In this document: in pieces, positions 7,373-15,142 of the stretch
How positions within the stretch are numbered: the stretch's first letter is position 1
How the letters are laid out: every line of letters starts with the position of its first letter
DNA from: Streptomyces sp. 378
GTDB lineage: Bacteria; Actinomycetota; Actinomycetes; Streptomycetales; Streptomycetaceae
NCBI RefSeq assembly: GCF_030124145.1
Contig: NZ_JASKMS010000027.1
Location: forward strand, 1 to 64,000
Reading direction: 5' to 3'
Length of the DNA stretch: 64,000 bases
Notes under the pieces: model-generated
The model's database searches: none
Told to the model about the DNA's origin: nothing
What the model saw: the letters and a program-made list of their open reading frames with translations, nothing else
Program-made: the position numbers and the translations under genes

Positions 7373-8623
7373 CTAGTCCGCGTCCTCGCCGTCGATGCCC
7401 AGACCGGGCAGCAGTCCGGGCAGGAGCGGCGGGAGCGTCACGTCCGGCTCGGGGACCGGCGTGGTGCCCTCCGCGGACGGGGAGGTGCTCGCCTCGCTGT
7501 CCTTGTCCTTCGGCGGGTCGAGCAGGCCGCCGGTGTTGCCGCCGAGCAGGCCGTCGCTGTCGCTGCCGGAGCCGGCCGAGCGGCTGGGGCTGCCACTGCC
7601 GGTGCGGCCCTCGTCGCTGTGCTTGCCGCCGCTGTCGCTGGGGCGGGTCGAGCGGTCGCTGCCGGAGGAGCCGCTGGGGGCCGCCTCGGACGCGCCCTGC
7701 CGCTGGCCGTCGCCGCCGCTCGTGGCCGGGGGCTCGGGCAGGAGGGAACGCAGCGGGGCGACGTCTTCCTCTATGGCTTCGAACACCGAGGAGACCTGCG
7801 CGCTGACGTCCCCGAGCTGGACGGGAAGTCGCTCGCGCAGTTCCCCCCAGGCCTCGCGGTGGGAGCGGGAGAACGCGGACAGGGCCTGGATGGGGCCGAG
7901 TGAGTCCGGGTCGTGTTCGTACGCCTCGCTCAGCAGCCGGTGGCCCTCCGACGCGTCGTGCCGCATGCCGGACAGGGCGCGGCGGATCTCGCCGAGGGAC
8001 TCGTGGTCCAGGGGGCCGCTGCGGCCGCGCTCCATCAGGCGCCGGGCTTCGCTGAGGCGGGTGGAGGCGTGGTCGAGGTAGACCCGGCCGCGCTCGTCCG
8101 CTCCGTCGGCAAAGCCGAGCTTGACGTCCTCGATGCCGCGCTTGAGGCCGTAGAGCGAATCACCGGGCAGGGCGTCCGAGCTGGCGGCGGAGACTCCGCC
8201 GAAGGCGCTCGCGGCCACGCCGACACTGAGTCCGCCCGCGGTGAGGCCCTTGGCGAGCCGGGAACGCGGCCGGAACTTCTTCAGCGAACTCGCGCGGTGA
8301 GCGCCACGGGTCCGGGAGCGCTGCTCGGGGACCGCGCGGTCCGTCGCCCCGCCGCCCACGGTGCCCTCCTGCAGCATGGCCTCGAACGCGGCCACCAGCT
8401 GGGCCCGCTGGACGACCTTGACCTCCGGGTCGAGCTCCGGCTTGGGCAACGCGGCGAGACCCGAGGCCAGCGCCAGATGGCGGGCCTGTTCGCTCGATGC
8501 CGCGACTGCCGGGGCCGGTGCCGATCCTTCGGGCTGCTCGGCCGCCGTGCCCTGCTCGGACTGCTCCTCCAGGGCCTGGGCGAAGGCGTTCGCCCGCCGG
8601 TGCGCCGATACGTTCGCGATCAC
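7373..8623 (-). CDS. rsbN: Anti-sigma factor RsbN (BldN antagonist)
   Basis: A 416-residue membrane-anchored anti-sigma factor. The cytosolic N-terminus (1-125, starting MIANVSAHRRANAF) should bind BldN. One transmembrane helix follows near 128-150 (GLTAGGLSVGVAASAFGGVSA), then a DUF5667-type extracellular helical domain (SSDALPGDSLYGLKRGIEDVKL) and a long Ser/Gly/Pro-rich C-terminus. The GTG at 8623 is chosen because GAGGAGG lies 8 bases upstream; the GTG at 8632 abuts that site. It lies directly downstream of bldN, as in S. venezuelae, where RsbN holds BldN inactive. A BldN-type promoter lies about 130 bases upstream. Confidence 0.88.
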   Translation of the reverse strand: MIANVSAHRRANAFAQALEEQSEQGTAAEQPEGSAPAPAVAASSEQARHLALASGLAALPKPELDPEVKVVQRAQLVAAFEAMLQEGTVGGGATDRAVPEQRSRTRGAHRASSLKKFRPRSRLAKGLTAGGLSVGVAASAFGGVSAASSDALPGDSLYGLKRGIEDVKLGFADGADERGRVYLDHASTRLSEARRLMERGRSGPLDHESLGEIRRALSGMRHDASEGHRLLSEAYEHDPDSLGPIQALSAFSRSHREAWGELRERLPVQLGDVSAQVSSVFEAIEEDVAPLRSLLPEPPATSGGDGQRQGASEAAPSGSSGSDRSTRPSDSGGKHSDEGRTGSGSPSRSAGSGSDSDGLLGGNTGGLLDPPKDKDSEASTSPSAEGTTPVPEPDVTLPPLLPGLLPGLGIDGEDAD

Positions 8624-8753
8624 TGGCGGCACCTCCTCTCGTCATCACGGTCGACTCCCCAGGGGGTCCTGAGGGTTGCACACCCTGACCACGACCACAC
8701 GATCGAGTGATCGGAGTCGGCCAGGGGGTGACCACAGGGAGCCTGCATCCCGC

Positions 8754-8782
8754 ACAACGAGCGGCGTGGCACTTGGGTTACG
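8754..8782 (-). promoter_or_regulatory. BldN-type promoter driving rsbN
   Basis: On the minus strand the sequence reads CGTAAC, a 17-base spacer, then CGTTGT. This fits the published BldN (ECF) consensus CGTAAC-N16/17-CGTT exactly. It would place transcription start near 8747, giving rsbN a leader of about 120 bases and making the anti-sigma gene a target of its own sigma factor, as reported in S. venezuelae. Confidence 0.72.
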
Positions 8783-8859
8783 GACCACGGCTGATCGGAT
8801 GCCGAAGTCAACGGACTTTCACGAAGCGTGAGTTGGGTGTCGCCGTCTGTGCGGGGCGG

Positions 8860-9630
8860 TCAGCGGGCGTCTTCCGGGAGGAGCCGGGCGAGGGTGCGGA
8901 CGGCCCGGTACTGGAGGGTCTTGATGGCGCCCTCGTTCTTGCCCATCACCCGGGCGGTCTCGGCCACGGAGAGGCCCTGGAGGAAGCGGAGCGTCACGCA
9001 CTCCTGCTGCTGGGGGTTGAGCCGCCGTACGGCGTCGAGCAGGGCGGCGTTGGAGAGGGACTCCAGGACGGAGTCCTCGGGGGAGCGCTCGACCTCGTTG
9101 GCGTCGAGCATCTCGCCGGTGGTGACCTCGAGGCGGAAGCGGCTGGACTTGAAGTGGTCCGCGACGAGGTTGCGGGCGATGGTGACGAGCCAGGCGCCGA
9201 AGTCACGGCCCTGCCAGGTGAAGGTGCCGATGCGGCGCAGGGCACGCAGAAAGGTCTCGCTGGTGAGGTCCTCGGCGGTCGCCTTTCCTCCGACCCGGTA
9301 GTAGATGTACCGGTAGACGGTGTCGCTGTACTGGTCGTAGAGACGGCCGAAGGCGTCGGACTCGCCCGCCTGGGCACGCTCCACGAGATCCATCATCCGG
9401 GCGCTGTCGCTGTCAGCGGCAGGCCGGCGTGCGGTGGCCGCGCCGGACGGGCGCCCTCGTCTGCCGACCGCGGCGCTGCCGTCGGCCAGTGCGTAGCAAG
9501 GGCCTACGGGCGCGGCGGTGGCGAATGCGGGGACGGCGTACGCGGTGGGGACGAAGCCGCGCAACAGGTCTTGGACCGTTGCACGCAGCGTAGCCAGGCC
9601 CGAGGCGTCAACCCCGACGTGTGGGTACAC
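8860..9630 (-). CDS. bldN: Developmental ECF sigma factor BldN
   Basis: A 256-residue ECF RNA polymerase sigma factor, nearly identical to S. coelicolor BldN. Residues 1-86 (MYPHVGVDASGLATLRATVQ...) are the unusual N-terminal pro-sequence that is cleaved off in S. coelicolor. Region 2 follows (DLVERAQAGESDAFGRLYDQ ... EDLTSETFLRALRRI, about 90-160) and region 4 (LNPQQQECVTLRFLQGLSVAETARVMGKNEGAIKTL, about 200-240). BldN drives chaplin and rodlin genes and bldM for aerial hyphae. Start is GTG with GGGAG a few bases upstream. rsbN lies 3'. A candidate BldD site lies about 90 bases upstream. Confidence 0.96.
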   Translation of the reverse strand: MYPHVGVDASGLATLRATVQDLLRGFVPTAYAVPAFATAAPVGPCYALADGSAAVGRRGRPSGAATARRPAADSDSARMMDLVERAQAGESDAFGRLYDQYSDTVYRYIYYRVGGKATAEDLTSETFLRALRRIGTFTWQGRDFGAWLVTIARNLVADHFKSSRFRLEVTTGEMLDANEVERSPEDSVLESLSNAALLDAVRRLNPQQQECVTLRFLQGLSVAETARVMGKNEGAIKTLQYRAVRTLARLLPEDAR

Positions 9631-9979
9631 GGGACTCCCAGAGGCAGAGCTTCCATCACGAGCAGTGCGGGACCTTTCACCCGTCGTAGCGACGGAGGGG
9701 TACCGGATTGCGTCTGAGGAGAATAACGCTTCGTGTAGGCACTGCTACACCGAGTTGCTCAAATCATCGATTACGTCGCTTCCGTAACCGATTGACGCCG
9801 AATCAAGTGCCGGAGTGTGAACGCTTGTTGATTGAAACGGTTCGGATTGCTGCTGAGTCCGGGGCGTGTTGTGGCCGTGTGCAGCCAAGAGGACTGGACA
9901 CGAGGTTGTGGGGGTACGCCAGTTGGATTTACGGGGTTTGTCATCCCGCACACGATGGTGTCCCGGATTGATCGGATGG
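9631..9979. other. bldN upstream region, no gene
   Basis: About 350 bases with no convincing ORF and noticeably lower GC (for example the TCAAATCATCGATTACG stretch). It should hold the bldN promoter. Features seen are a possible BldD box at 9723-9737 and an inverted repeat TTACG-7-CGTAA around 9770-9787. The HAD gene on the left is also on the minus strand, so this is upstream of bldN and downstream space only. Confidence 0.5.
9723..9737. promoter_or_regulatory. Candidate BldD-binding site upstream of bldN
   Basis: ATAACGCTTCGTGTA fits most of the reported BldD pattern NTNACNC(A/T)GNGTNAN, with mismatches in the right half. bldN is a known direct BldD target in S. coelicolor. This position is a guess by pattern only. 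Confidence 0.35.
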
Positions 9980-10897
9980 TCAGCGGCGGCGGCGGTGCAG
10001 GGCGATGGCGGCCGCCGTGCCGCCGGCGACCGCGCCGACGCCCGCCGCGGCCGGGATGCCGACCTTGGCCGCCTTGCGGCCCGTGCGGTAGTCGCGCAGG
10101 CGCCACTCCAGCCGGCGGGCGTGCTTGCGCAGCTTGCTGTCCGGGTTGATGGCGTACGGGTGGCCGACCAGCGACAGCATCGGGATGTCGTTGTGCGAGT
10201 CGCTGTAGGCGGCGCAGCGGCCGAGGTCCAGGCCCTCGGCGGCGGCCAGGGCGCGGACCGCCTCGGCCTTCGCGGGGCCGTGCAGCGGTTCGCCGACGAG
10301 CTTGCCGGTGTAGACGCCGTCGACGGACTCGGCGACCGTGCCGAGGGCGCCGGTCAGGCCGAGGCGGCGGGCGATGACCGTGGCGATCTCGACGGGGGCG
10401 GCCGTCACCAGCCACACCTTCTGGCCTGCGTCCAGGTGGGCCTGGGCGAGGGCGCGGGTGCCGGGCCAGATGCGCTCGGCCATGTACTCGTCGTAGATCT
10501 CCTCGCCGATCGACTGCAGTTCGGCGACGCGATGGCCCTTGACGATGGACAGGGCCGAGTCGCGGGCCTCCTGCATGTGCTCGGGATCCTCGACCCCGGC
10601 GAGGCGGAACCACGCCTGCTGCCAGGCGAACTTCGCGAGGTCGCGCGTCTCGAAGAACTTCCGCTTGTGCAGGCCGCGGCCGAAGTGGAAGAGGGCGGCG
10701 CCCTGCATGACGGTGTTGTCCAGGTCGAAGAAGGCGGCGGCCCGGTCGTCGCCGTGGACCGGGAACTGCGGTTCCTCGGTCGAGCCGGCGACCTCTTGTG
10801 AGGACTTGCGTGCTGCCTCCGCCGAGGCCTCGCCTGCCAAAACGCTCCGCGCCGTGGCGGAGCGCCTACGGGGAGTGAGCCATCCGAGAGCGGCCAT
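9980..10897 (-). CDS. HAD-IB family hydrolase
   Basis: A 305-residue phosphoserine-phosphatase-like HAD hydrolase. Motif I is FFDLDNTVMQGAAL near residues 55-68, motif II is WLVTAAPVEIA near 163-173, and motif IV is YSDSHNDIPML near 237-247. The C-terminus carries a hydrophobic Gly/Ala segment (GIPAAAGVGAVAGGTAAAIAL) and an Arg-rich end, so it may be membrane-attached by its tail. It is the conserved gene between bldN and the glutaredoxin gene in Streptomyces. ATG at 10897 chosen; the open frame runs far upstream without coding quality. Substrate unknown. Confidence 0.85.
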   Translation of the reverse strand: MAALGWLTPRRRSATARSVLAGEASAEAARKSSQEVAGSTEEPQFPVHGDDRAAAFFDLDNTVMQGAALFHFGRGLHKRKFFETRDLAKFAWQQAWFRLAGVEDPEHMQEARDSALSIVKGHRVAELQSIGEEIYDEYMAERIWPGTRALAQAHLDAGQKVWLVTAAPVEIATVIARRLGLTGALGTVAESVDGVYTGKLVGEPLHGPAKAEAVRALAAAEGLDLGRCAAYSDSHNDIPMLSLVGHPYAINPDSKLRKHARRLEWRLRDYRTGRKAAKVGIPAAAGVGAVAGGTAAAIALHRRRR

Positions 10898-11060
10898 GGC
10901 GTGAGCATAGCCATTCTGTTCGGTGGTTCCGGAGCCGAGAGGTTGGGACCGTGTGAACTCTCGGCAAGCGTGTCGTCGAAGATGCCCCGTGCGGCGGATG
11001 CGGGTTGGCGCGCCTCCTGGCGCTTTCGCGAGGGTTCCGCTTGGCCGCGGGCGCGGGACA

Positions 11061-11339
11061 ATGGCCGACATGAGTCCCCTCTTCCGTCGCAGGCCCCCTC
11101 GGGACCGGCTCGTCACCCTGATCCGCAAGCCCGGCTGTCATCTGTGTGATGACGCACAGGTCGTTGTGGAGAAGGTGTGCGGTGATCTCGGAGTCCCCTG
11201 GGAGCAGAAGGACATCACCGAGGATCGGGAACTGCACGACCAGTACTGGGAGCAGATCCCGGTCGTGCTGGTGGACGGCCGCCAGCACACGTTCTGGCGC
11301 GTGAACGAGGAGCGCCTGCGCAAGGCGCTGACCGACTGA
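11061..11339 (+). CDS. Glutaredoxin family protein
   Basis: A 92-residue thioredoxin-fold protein of the DUF836/glutaredoxin-like type. The redox motif is KPGCHLCDDAQ near residues 22-32, and the cis-Pro segment QIPVVLVDGRQH is near 65-76. It likely reduces disulfides or mixed thiols in the cytosol. ATG codons at 11061 and 11070 are both possible. It lies just before rex, a redox sensor, in the same direction, with about 310 bases between. Confidence 0.85.
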   Translation: MADMSPLFRRRPPRDRLVTLIRKPGCHLCDDAQVVVEKVCGDLGVPWEQKDITEDRELHDQYWEQIPVVLVDGRQHTFWRVNEERLRKALTD

Positions 11340-11354
11340 TCCCACCCCGTGAGC

Positions 11355-11370
11355 GACTGACCGATCAGTC
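11355..11370. promoter_or_regulatory. Near-palindrome between glutaredoxin gene and rex
   Basis: GACTGACCGATCAGTC is a near-perfect 16-bp palindrome 15 bases after the glutaredoxin stop codon. It could be a small terminator stem or an operator; sequence alone does not decide. Confidence 0.3.
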
Positions 11371-11553
11371 CAAAGAGGCCGCCGGGTCGCTTAGGATCGA
11401 TGGTGACTTGGTCTCGGGGGCGGGATTCGCTGAGGAGAGTGTGCGGTTTTGCCCCCGAAAGACAAGGAACGGTGGTGCGTATGCGCCGGTTCCCTGCGCG
11501 TGCGCCGGGGGCGCGTGACCCCGGTCACGTTGGCCGGGCAAATCGGACACCAT

Positions 11554-11575
11554 CTTTGTGCACGCGTTCACAAAG
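11554..11575. promoter_or_regulatory. Rex operator (ROP) upstream of rex
   Basis: TTGTGCACGCGTTCACAA with flanking complementary bases (C-T before, A-G after) is a one-mismatch copy of the Rex operator TTGTGAACGCGTTCACAA. It lies about 80 bases upstream of the rex start, so Rex should repress its own operon when the NADH/NAD+ ratio is low, as in S. coelicolor. Confidence 0.93.
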
Positions 11576-11652
11576 ACATAGCCTGCATTCGACGGGGCGG
11601 TCATGTAGGGACGTATGACCGCCTACAGCCCCGCTCTACCCGCAGGAGCACC

Positions 11653-12417
11653 GTGGCAACTGGCCGAACTCACCGACCGGCGACCCGCAGCCGAGGGATT
11701 CCCGAGGCCACCGTCGCCCGGCTTCCGCTGTACCTCCGCGCTCTGACCGCGTTGTCGGAGCGCTCGGTTCCCACGGTCTCCTCCGAGGAGCTCGCGGCCG
11801 CCGCGGGGGTCAACTCCGCGAAGCTGCGCAAGGACTTCTCCTACCTCGGGTCGTACGGGACCAGGGGTGTCGGCTACGACGTCGAGTATCTCGTGTACCA
11901 GATCTCCCGCGAACTGGGGCTCACCCAGGACTGGCCGGTCGTGATCGTCGGTATCGGTAACCTCGGCGCCGCCCTCGCCAACTACGGCGGTTTCGCCTCC
12001 CGCGGGTTTCGGGTCGCCGCGCTGATCGACGCCGATCCGGCCATGGCCGGCAAGCCCGTCGCCGGGATCCCGGTGCAGCACTCCGACGACCTGGAGAAGA
12101 TCATCCAGGACAACGGCGTGTCGATCGGTGTCATCGCCACTCCCGCCGGTGCCGCCCAGGCGGTCTGCGACCGGCTCGTGGCCGCCGGTGTCACCTCCAT
12201 CCTGAACTTCGCGCCGACCGTGCTGTCCGTGCCGGACGGCGTCGACGTGCGCAAGGTCGACCTCTCCATCGAACTGCAGATCCTCGCCTTCCACGAGCAG
12301 CGCAAGGCCGGCGAGGAGGCCGCGAACGCCGACGGCGCCCTGCCGCCCGCCGCCGCCCGCAGTGACTCCGCCGACCAGGGGCCCGAGGGGGACATGCCCG
12401 CCGTGATGCCGGCATGA
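11653..12417 (+). CDS. rex: Redox-sensing transcriptional repressor Rex
   Basis: A 254-residue repressor, nearly identical to S. coelicolor Rex. The N-terminal winged helix (residues 10-85, including VSSEELAAAAGVNSAKLRKDFSYL) reads the operator; the Rossmann domain with VIVGIGNLGAAL near 98-108 binds NADH or NAD+; the C-terminal helix IELQILAFHEQRKA swaps between monomers. NADH binding releases DNA. The GTG at 11653 follows GCAGGAG. Its own operator lies upstream at 11554. The stop overlaps hemA by 4 bases (ATGA), so heme synthesis is co-expressed. Confidence 0.97.
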   Translation: MATGRTHRPATRSRGIPEATVARLPLYLRALTALSERSVPTVSSEELAAAAGVNSAKLRKDFSYLGSYGTRGVGYDVEYLVYQISRELGLTQDWPVVIVGIGNLGAALANYGGFASRGFRVAALIDADPAMAGKPVAGIPVQHSDDLEKIIQDNGVSIGVIATPAGAAQAVCDRLVAAGVTSILNFAPTVLSVPDGVDVRKVDLSIELQILAFHEQRKAGEEAANADGALPPAAARSDSADQGPEGDMPAVMPA

Positions 12418-14186
12418 GTCTCCTCGTCGTCGGACTGAGCCACCGCAGCGCCCCGGTCAGCGTGCTGGAGCGGGCCGCGCTGCCCGCGGACGCGCAGGTC
12501 AAGCTGCTCCAGGACACGGTCGCCGCCGAACCGGCCTCCGAGGCCGCGGTGCTCGCCACCTGCAACCGCATCGAGCTCTACGCCGACGTGGACAAGTTCC
12601 ACGCCGGTGTCGCCGAGCTGTCCACGCTGCTCGCCCAGCACAGCGGGGTCGGCCTGGAGGAGCTCACCCCCTATCTCTACGTGCACTACGAGGACCGGGC
12701 CGTCCACCACCTGTTCTCGGTGGCCTGCGGCCTGGAGTCGATGGTCGTCGGCGAGGGGCAGATCCTCGGCCAGATCAAGGACTCCCTGGCCCGGGCGCAG
12801 GACCTGCACTCCGCCGGCCGCCTCCTGAACGACCTGTTCCAGCAGGCGCTCAGGGTCGGCAAGCGCGCCCACACCGAGACCGGCATCGACCGCGCCGGCC
12901 AGTCCCTGGTCACCTTCGGCCTGGAGCAGCTGGCCCGGGGCGGCGACGTACAGCAGTGGGCCCGGGGCAAGAGGGCCCTGGTCATCGGGGCCGGGTCGAT
13001 GTCCTCCCTGGCCGCGGCCACGCTCGCGCGGGCCGGTGTCGCCGAGATCGTCGTCGCCAACCGCACCGTGGACCGCGCCGAGCGTCTCGCCCAGATCCTC
13101 ATGGAGGGCGACGACACGGACGTGGCGGCCCGCGCGATACCGATGGAGTCGGTACCGGCCGAGCTGACACGTGCCGACGTCGCCGTCTCGTGCACCGGCG
13201 CGACGGGCCTGGTCCTGACGGCCGAGTCGGTCACGGACGCGGTCGAGGGGCGTACGCCCGCGCCGCGGGCCGTGCCCGGCAAGGACGGACCGGGGGCGCC
13301 GGGCGGCGAGTCCGGCTCCGCGGCCGGGCCCGGCGCGCAGCGGGGCGGTGCTCCGGGCACCGGCCTCGGCGGCGAGGACGGCTGTCCGCTGGAGCTGTCC
13401 TCGGTGCAGGGCACCGCCGGATTCTCCGTGCTGGGCGAGGCCGCCGTGGCCGGAATGGCCGCCGCCGACCTGGAGCAGCACGCGGCCTGGGTGGACAACG
13501 GCACGGTGGGCGGCGACCGGCGTGCGGGCGGCCCGGCCCGGCCGGGAACGGCCGGCACGCTCGACCCGGCCGCGGACACCGACGCCATCGCCGCGCTCGC
13601 CGCGACCGTGGCCACCGTCGGGCGCATCCCCGAGCGGCGCCGGCCCGAGCCGGTCGAGGAGCCGCAACGGCCCGAGCCCGTGCTCTTCCTGCTGGACCTG
13701 GCGATGCCGCGCGACATCGACGCGGCCGTGCACCGGCTGGGCGGGGTGCGGCTGGTGGACATCGAATCGCTGGCGGAGGCCTCCGCGGGCGCTCCGATGG
13801 CTGCCGATGTGGACCAGGTCCGGCGTATCGTCTCCGACGAGGTCGCGGCGTTCGGGGCAGCACTGCGGGCCGCGCACATCACACCGACCGTGGTCGCCCT
13901 GCGCACCATGGCCGCCGATGTCGTGGCCGGCGAGATCGCCCGGCTGGACGGGCGGCTTCCCGGTCTCGACGACAAACACCGAGCGGAGATCACTCAGACC
14001 GTGCGGCGCGTGGTCGACAAACTGCTCCACGCGCCGACCGTGCGGGTCAAGCAACTCGCGGCCGAACCCGGCGGCGCCGGGTACGCGGACGCGCTGCGGA
14101 CCCTGTTCGACCTCGACCCCGAGACGGTTGCCGCCGTCTCCCGGGCCGAGGACAGCACCACCGAGAAAGACCGAGGGCCGGCATGA
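12414..14186 (+). CDS. hemA: Glutamyl-tRNA reductase
   Basis: A 590-residue enzyme that reduces glutamyl-tRNA to glutamate-1-semialdehyde, the first committed step of the C5 route to heme. The catalytic Cys lies in ATCNRIELY near residue 50, followed by HHLFSVACGLESMVVGEGQILGQI near 100-120. The NADPH domain has VIGAGSMSSLAAATLA near 190-205, and the helical dimer domain is near 430-580. It is longer than the usual ~420 residues because of a Gly/Pro/Ala-rich insert at about 275-400 between the NADPH and dimerisation regions, a feature of Streptomyces enzymes. It overlaps rex and hemC by 4 bases each. Confidence 0.96.
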   Translation: MSLLVVGLSHRSAPVSVLERAALPADAQVKLLQDTVAAEPASEAAVLATCNRIELYADVDKFHAGVAELSTLLAQHSGVGLEELTPYLYVHYEDRAVHHLFSVACGLESMVVGEGQILGQIKDSLARAQDLHSAGRLLNDLFQQALRVGKRAHTETGIDRAGQSLVTFGLEQLARGGDVQQWARGKRALVIGAGSMSSLAAATLARAGVAEIVVANRTVDRAERLAQILMEGDDTDVAARAIPMESVPAELTRADVAVSCTGATGLVLTAESVTDAVEGRTPAPRAVPGKDGPGAPGGESGSAAGPGAQRGGAPGTGLGGEDGCPLELSSVQGTAGFSVLGEAAVAGMAAADLEQHAAWVDNGTVGGDRRAGGPARPGTAGTLDPAADTDAIAALAATVATVGRIPERRRPEPVEEPQRPEPVLFLLDLAMPRDIDAAVHRLGGVRLVDIESLAEASAGAPMAADVDQVRRIVSDEVAAFGAALRAAHITPTVVALRTMAADVVAGEIARLDGRLPGLDDKHRAEITQTVRRVVDKLLHAPTVRVKQLAAEPGGAGYADALRTLFDLDPETVAAVSRAEDSTTEKDRGPA

Positions 14187-15142
14187 ACGACAAGACGCTG
14201 AGGCTCGGTACCCGGCGCAGCAGGCTCGCCATGGCCCAGTCCGGGCAGGTGGCCGAGGCCGTGAGCCGGGTGACCGGGCGGCCCGTCGAGCTCGTCGAGA
14301 TCACCACGTACGGCGATGTCTCGCGTGAGGCGCTCGCCCAGATCGGCGGCACCGGCGTGTTCGTCACCGCCCTGCGCGACGCGCTGCTCAAGGGCGAGGT
14401 CGACTTCGCGGTGCACTCGCTGAAGGACCTGCCGACCACACAACCCGACGACCTGGTCGTGGCCGCCGTGCCCGTCCGGGAGGACCCGCGGGACGTGATC
14501 GTCGCCCGGGACGCGCTGAAGTTCACCGACCTGCCCTCCGGGGCGCGCATCGGTACGGGCTCGCCGCGCCGCATGGCGCAGCTCAACGCGTACGCCCGCA
14601 GCCACGGGCTGGACATAGCGACGGTTCCGATCCGCGGCAACGTCGACACCCGCATCGGGTTCGTGCGCAGCGGAGAGCTCGACGCCGTCGTGCTGGCCGC
14701 CGCCGGGCTGAACCGGATCGGCCGCGGTGACGAGGTGACCGACTTCCTGTCGGTCGACACGGTTTTGCCCGCCCCCGGCCAGGGGGCCCTGGCGATCGAG
14801 TGCACCGCGGCCAACGCGGACCTCGTCGCCGCGCTCGCCGAACTCGACGACCCGTTCACGCGGATCGCCGTGACGGCCGAGCGATCACTGCTCGCCGCCC
14901 TGGAGGCCGGTTGCAGCGCCCCTGTGGGTGCGTTGGCCGACCTTTTGGCCGACGGGCAGATTGTCAAGGAAATGCGCCTGCGCGCCGTCGTCGGCACCAC
15001 CGACGGCACGCGCATGGTGCAGCTGTCCACCACCGGTCCCGTGCCCGAGACGCACGACGGGGCAATGGCGCTCGGTCGCGAACTCGCGGCCGAGATGCTC
15101 GCCCAGGGCGCGGCCGGTCTGATGGGGGAGCGAGCACAGTGA
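14183..15142 (+). CDS. hemC: Hydroxymethylbilane synthase (porphobilinogen deaminase)
   Basis: A 319-residue cytosolic enzyme that joins four porphobilinogens into hydroxymethylbilane. Visible hallmarks are RLGTRRSRLAMAQ near the start, VHSLKDLPT near 77-85, GTGSPRRMAQL near 126-136, PIRGNVDTRI near 149-158, and the dipyrromethane-cofactor Cys in LEAGCSAPVGA at about 244. Length is normal. The start overlaps the hemA stop (ATGA) and the stop overlaps the next start (GTGA), so all four operon genes are translationally coupled. Confidence 0.97.
   Translation: MNDKTLRLGTRRSRLAMAQSGQVAEAVSRVTGRPVELVEITTYGDVSREALAQIGGTGVFVTALRDALLKGEVDFAVHSLKDLPTTQPDDLVVAAVPVREDPRDVIVARDALKFTDLPSGARIGTGSPRRMAQLNAYARSHGLDIATVPIRGNVDTRIGFVRSGELDAVVLAAAGLNRIGRGDEVTDFLSVDTVLPAPGQGALAIECTAANADLVAALAELDDPFTRIAVTAERSLLAALEAGCSAPVGALADLLADGQIVKEMRLRAVVGTTDGTRMVQLSTTGPVPETHDGAMALGRELAAEMLAQGAAGLMGERAQ

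Noticed and set aside
9820..9840. TGTGAACGC resembling a Rex site near bldN
   Set aside because: Only the left half fits; the right half is TTGTTGAT and is not complementary.
10948..10962. TGTGAACTC resembling a Rex half site before the glutaredoxin gene
   Set aside because: No inverted partner; a half site alone is expected by chance.
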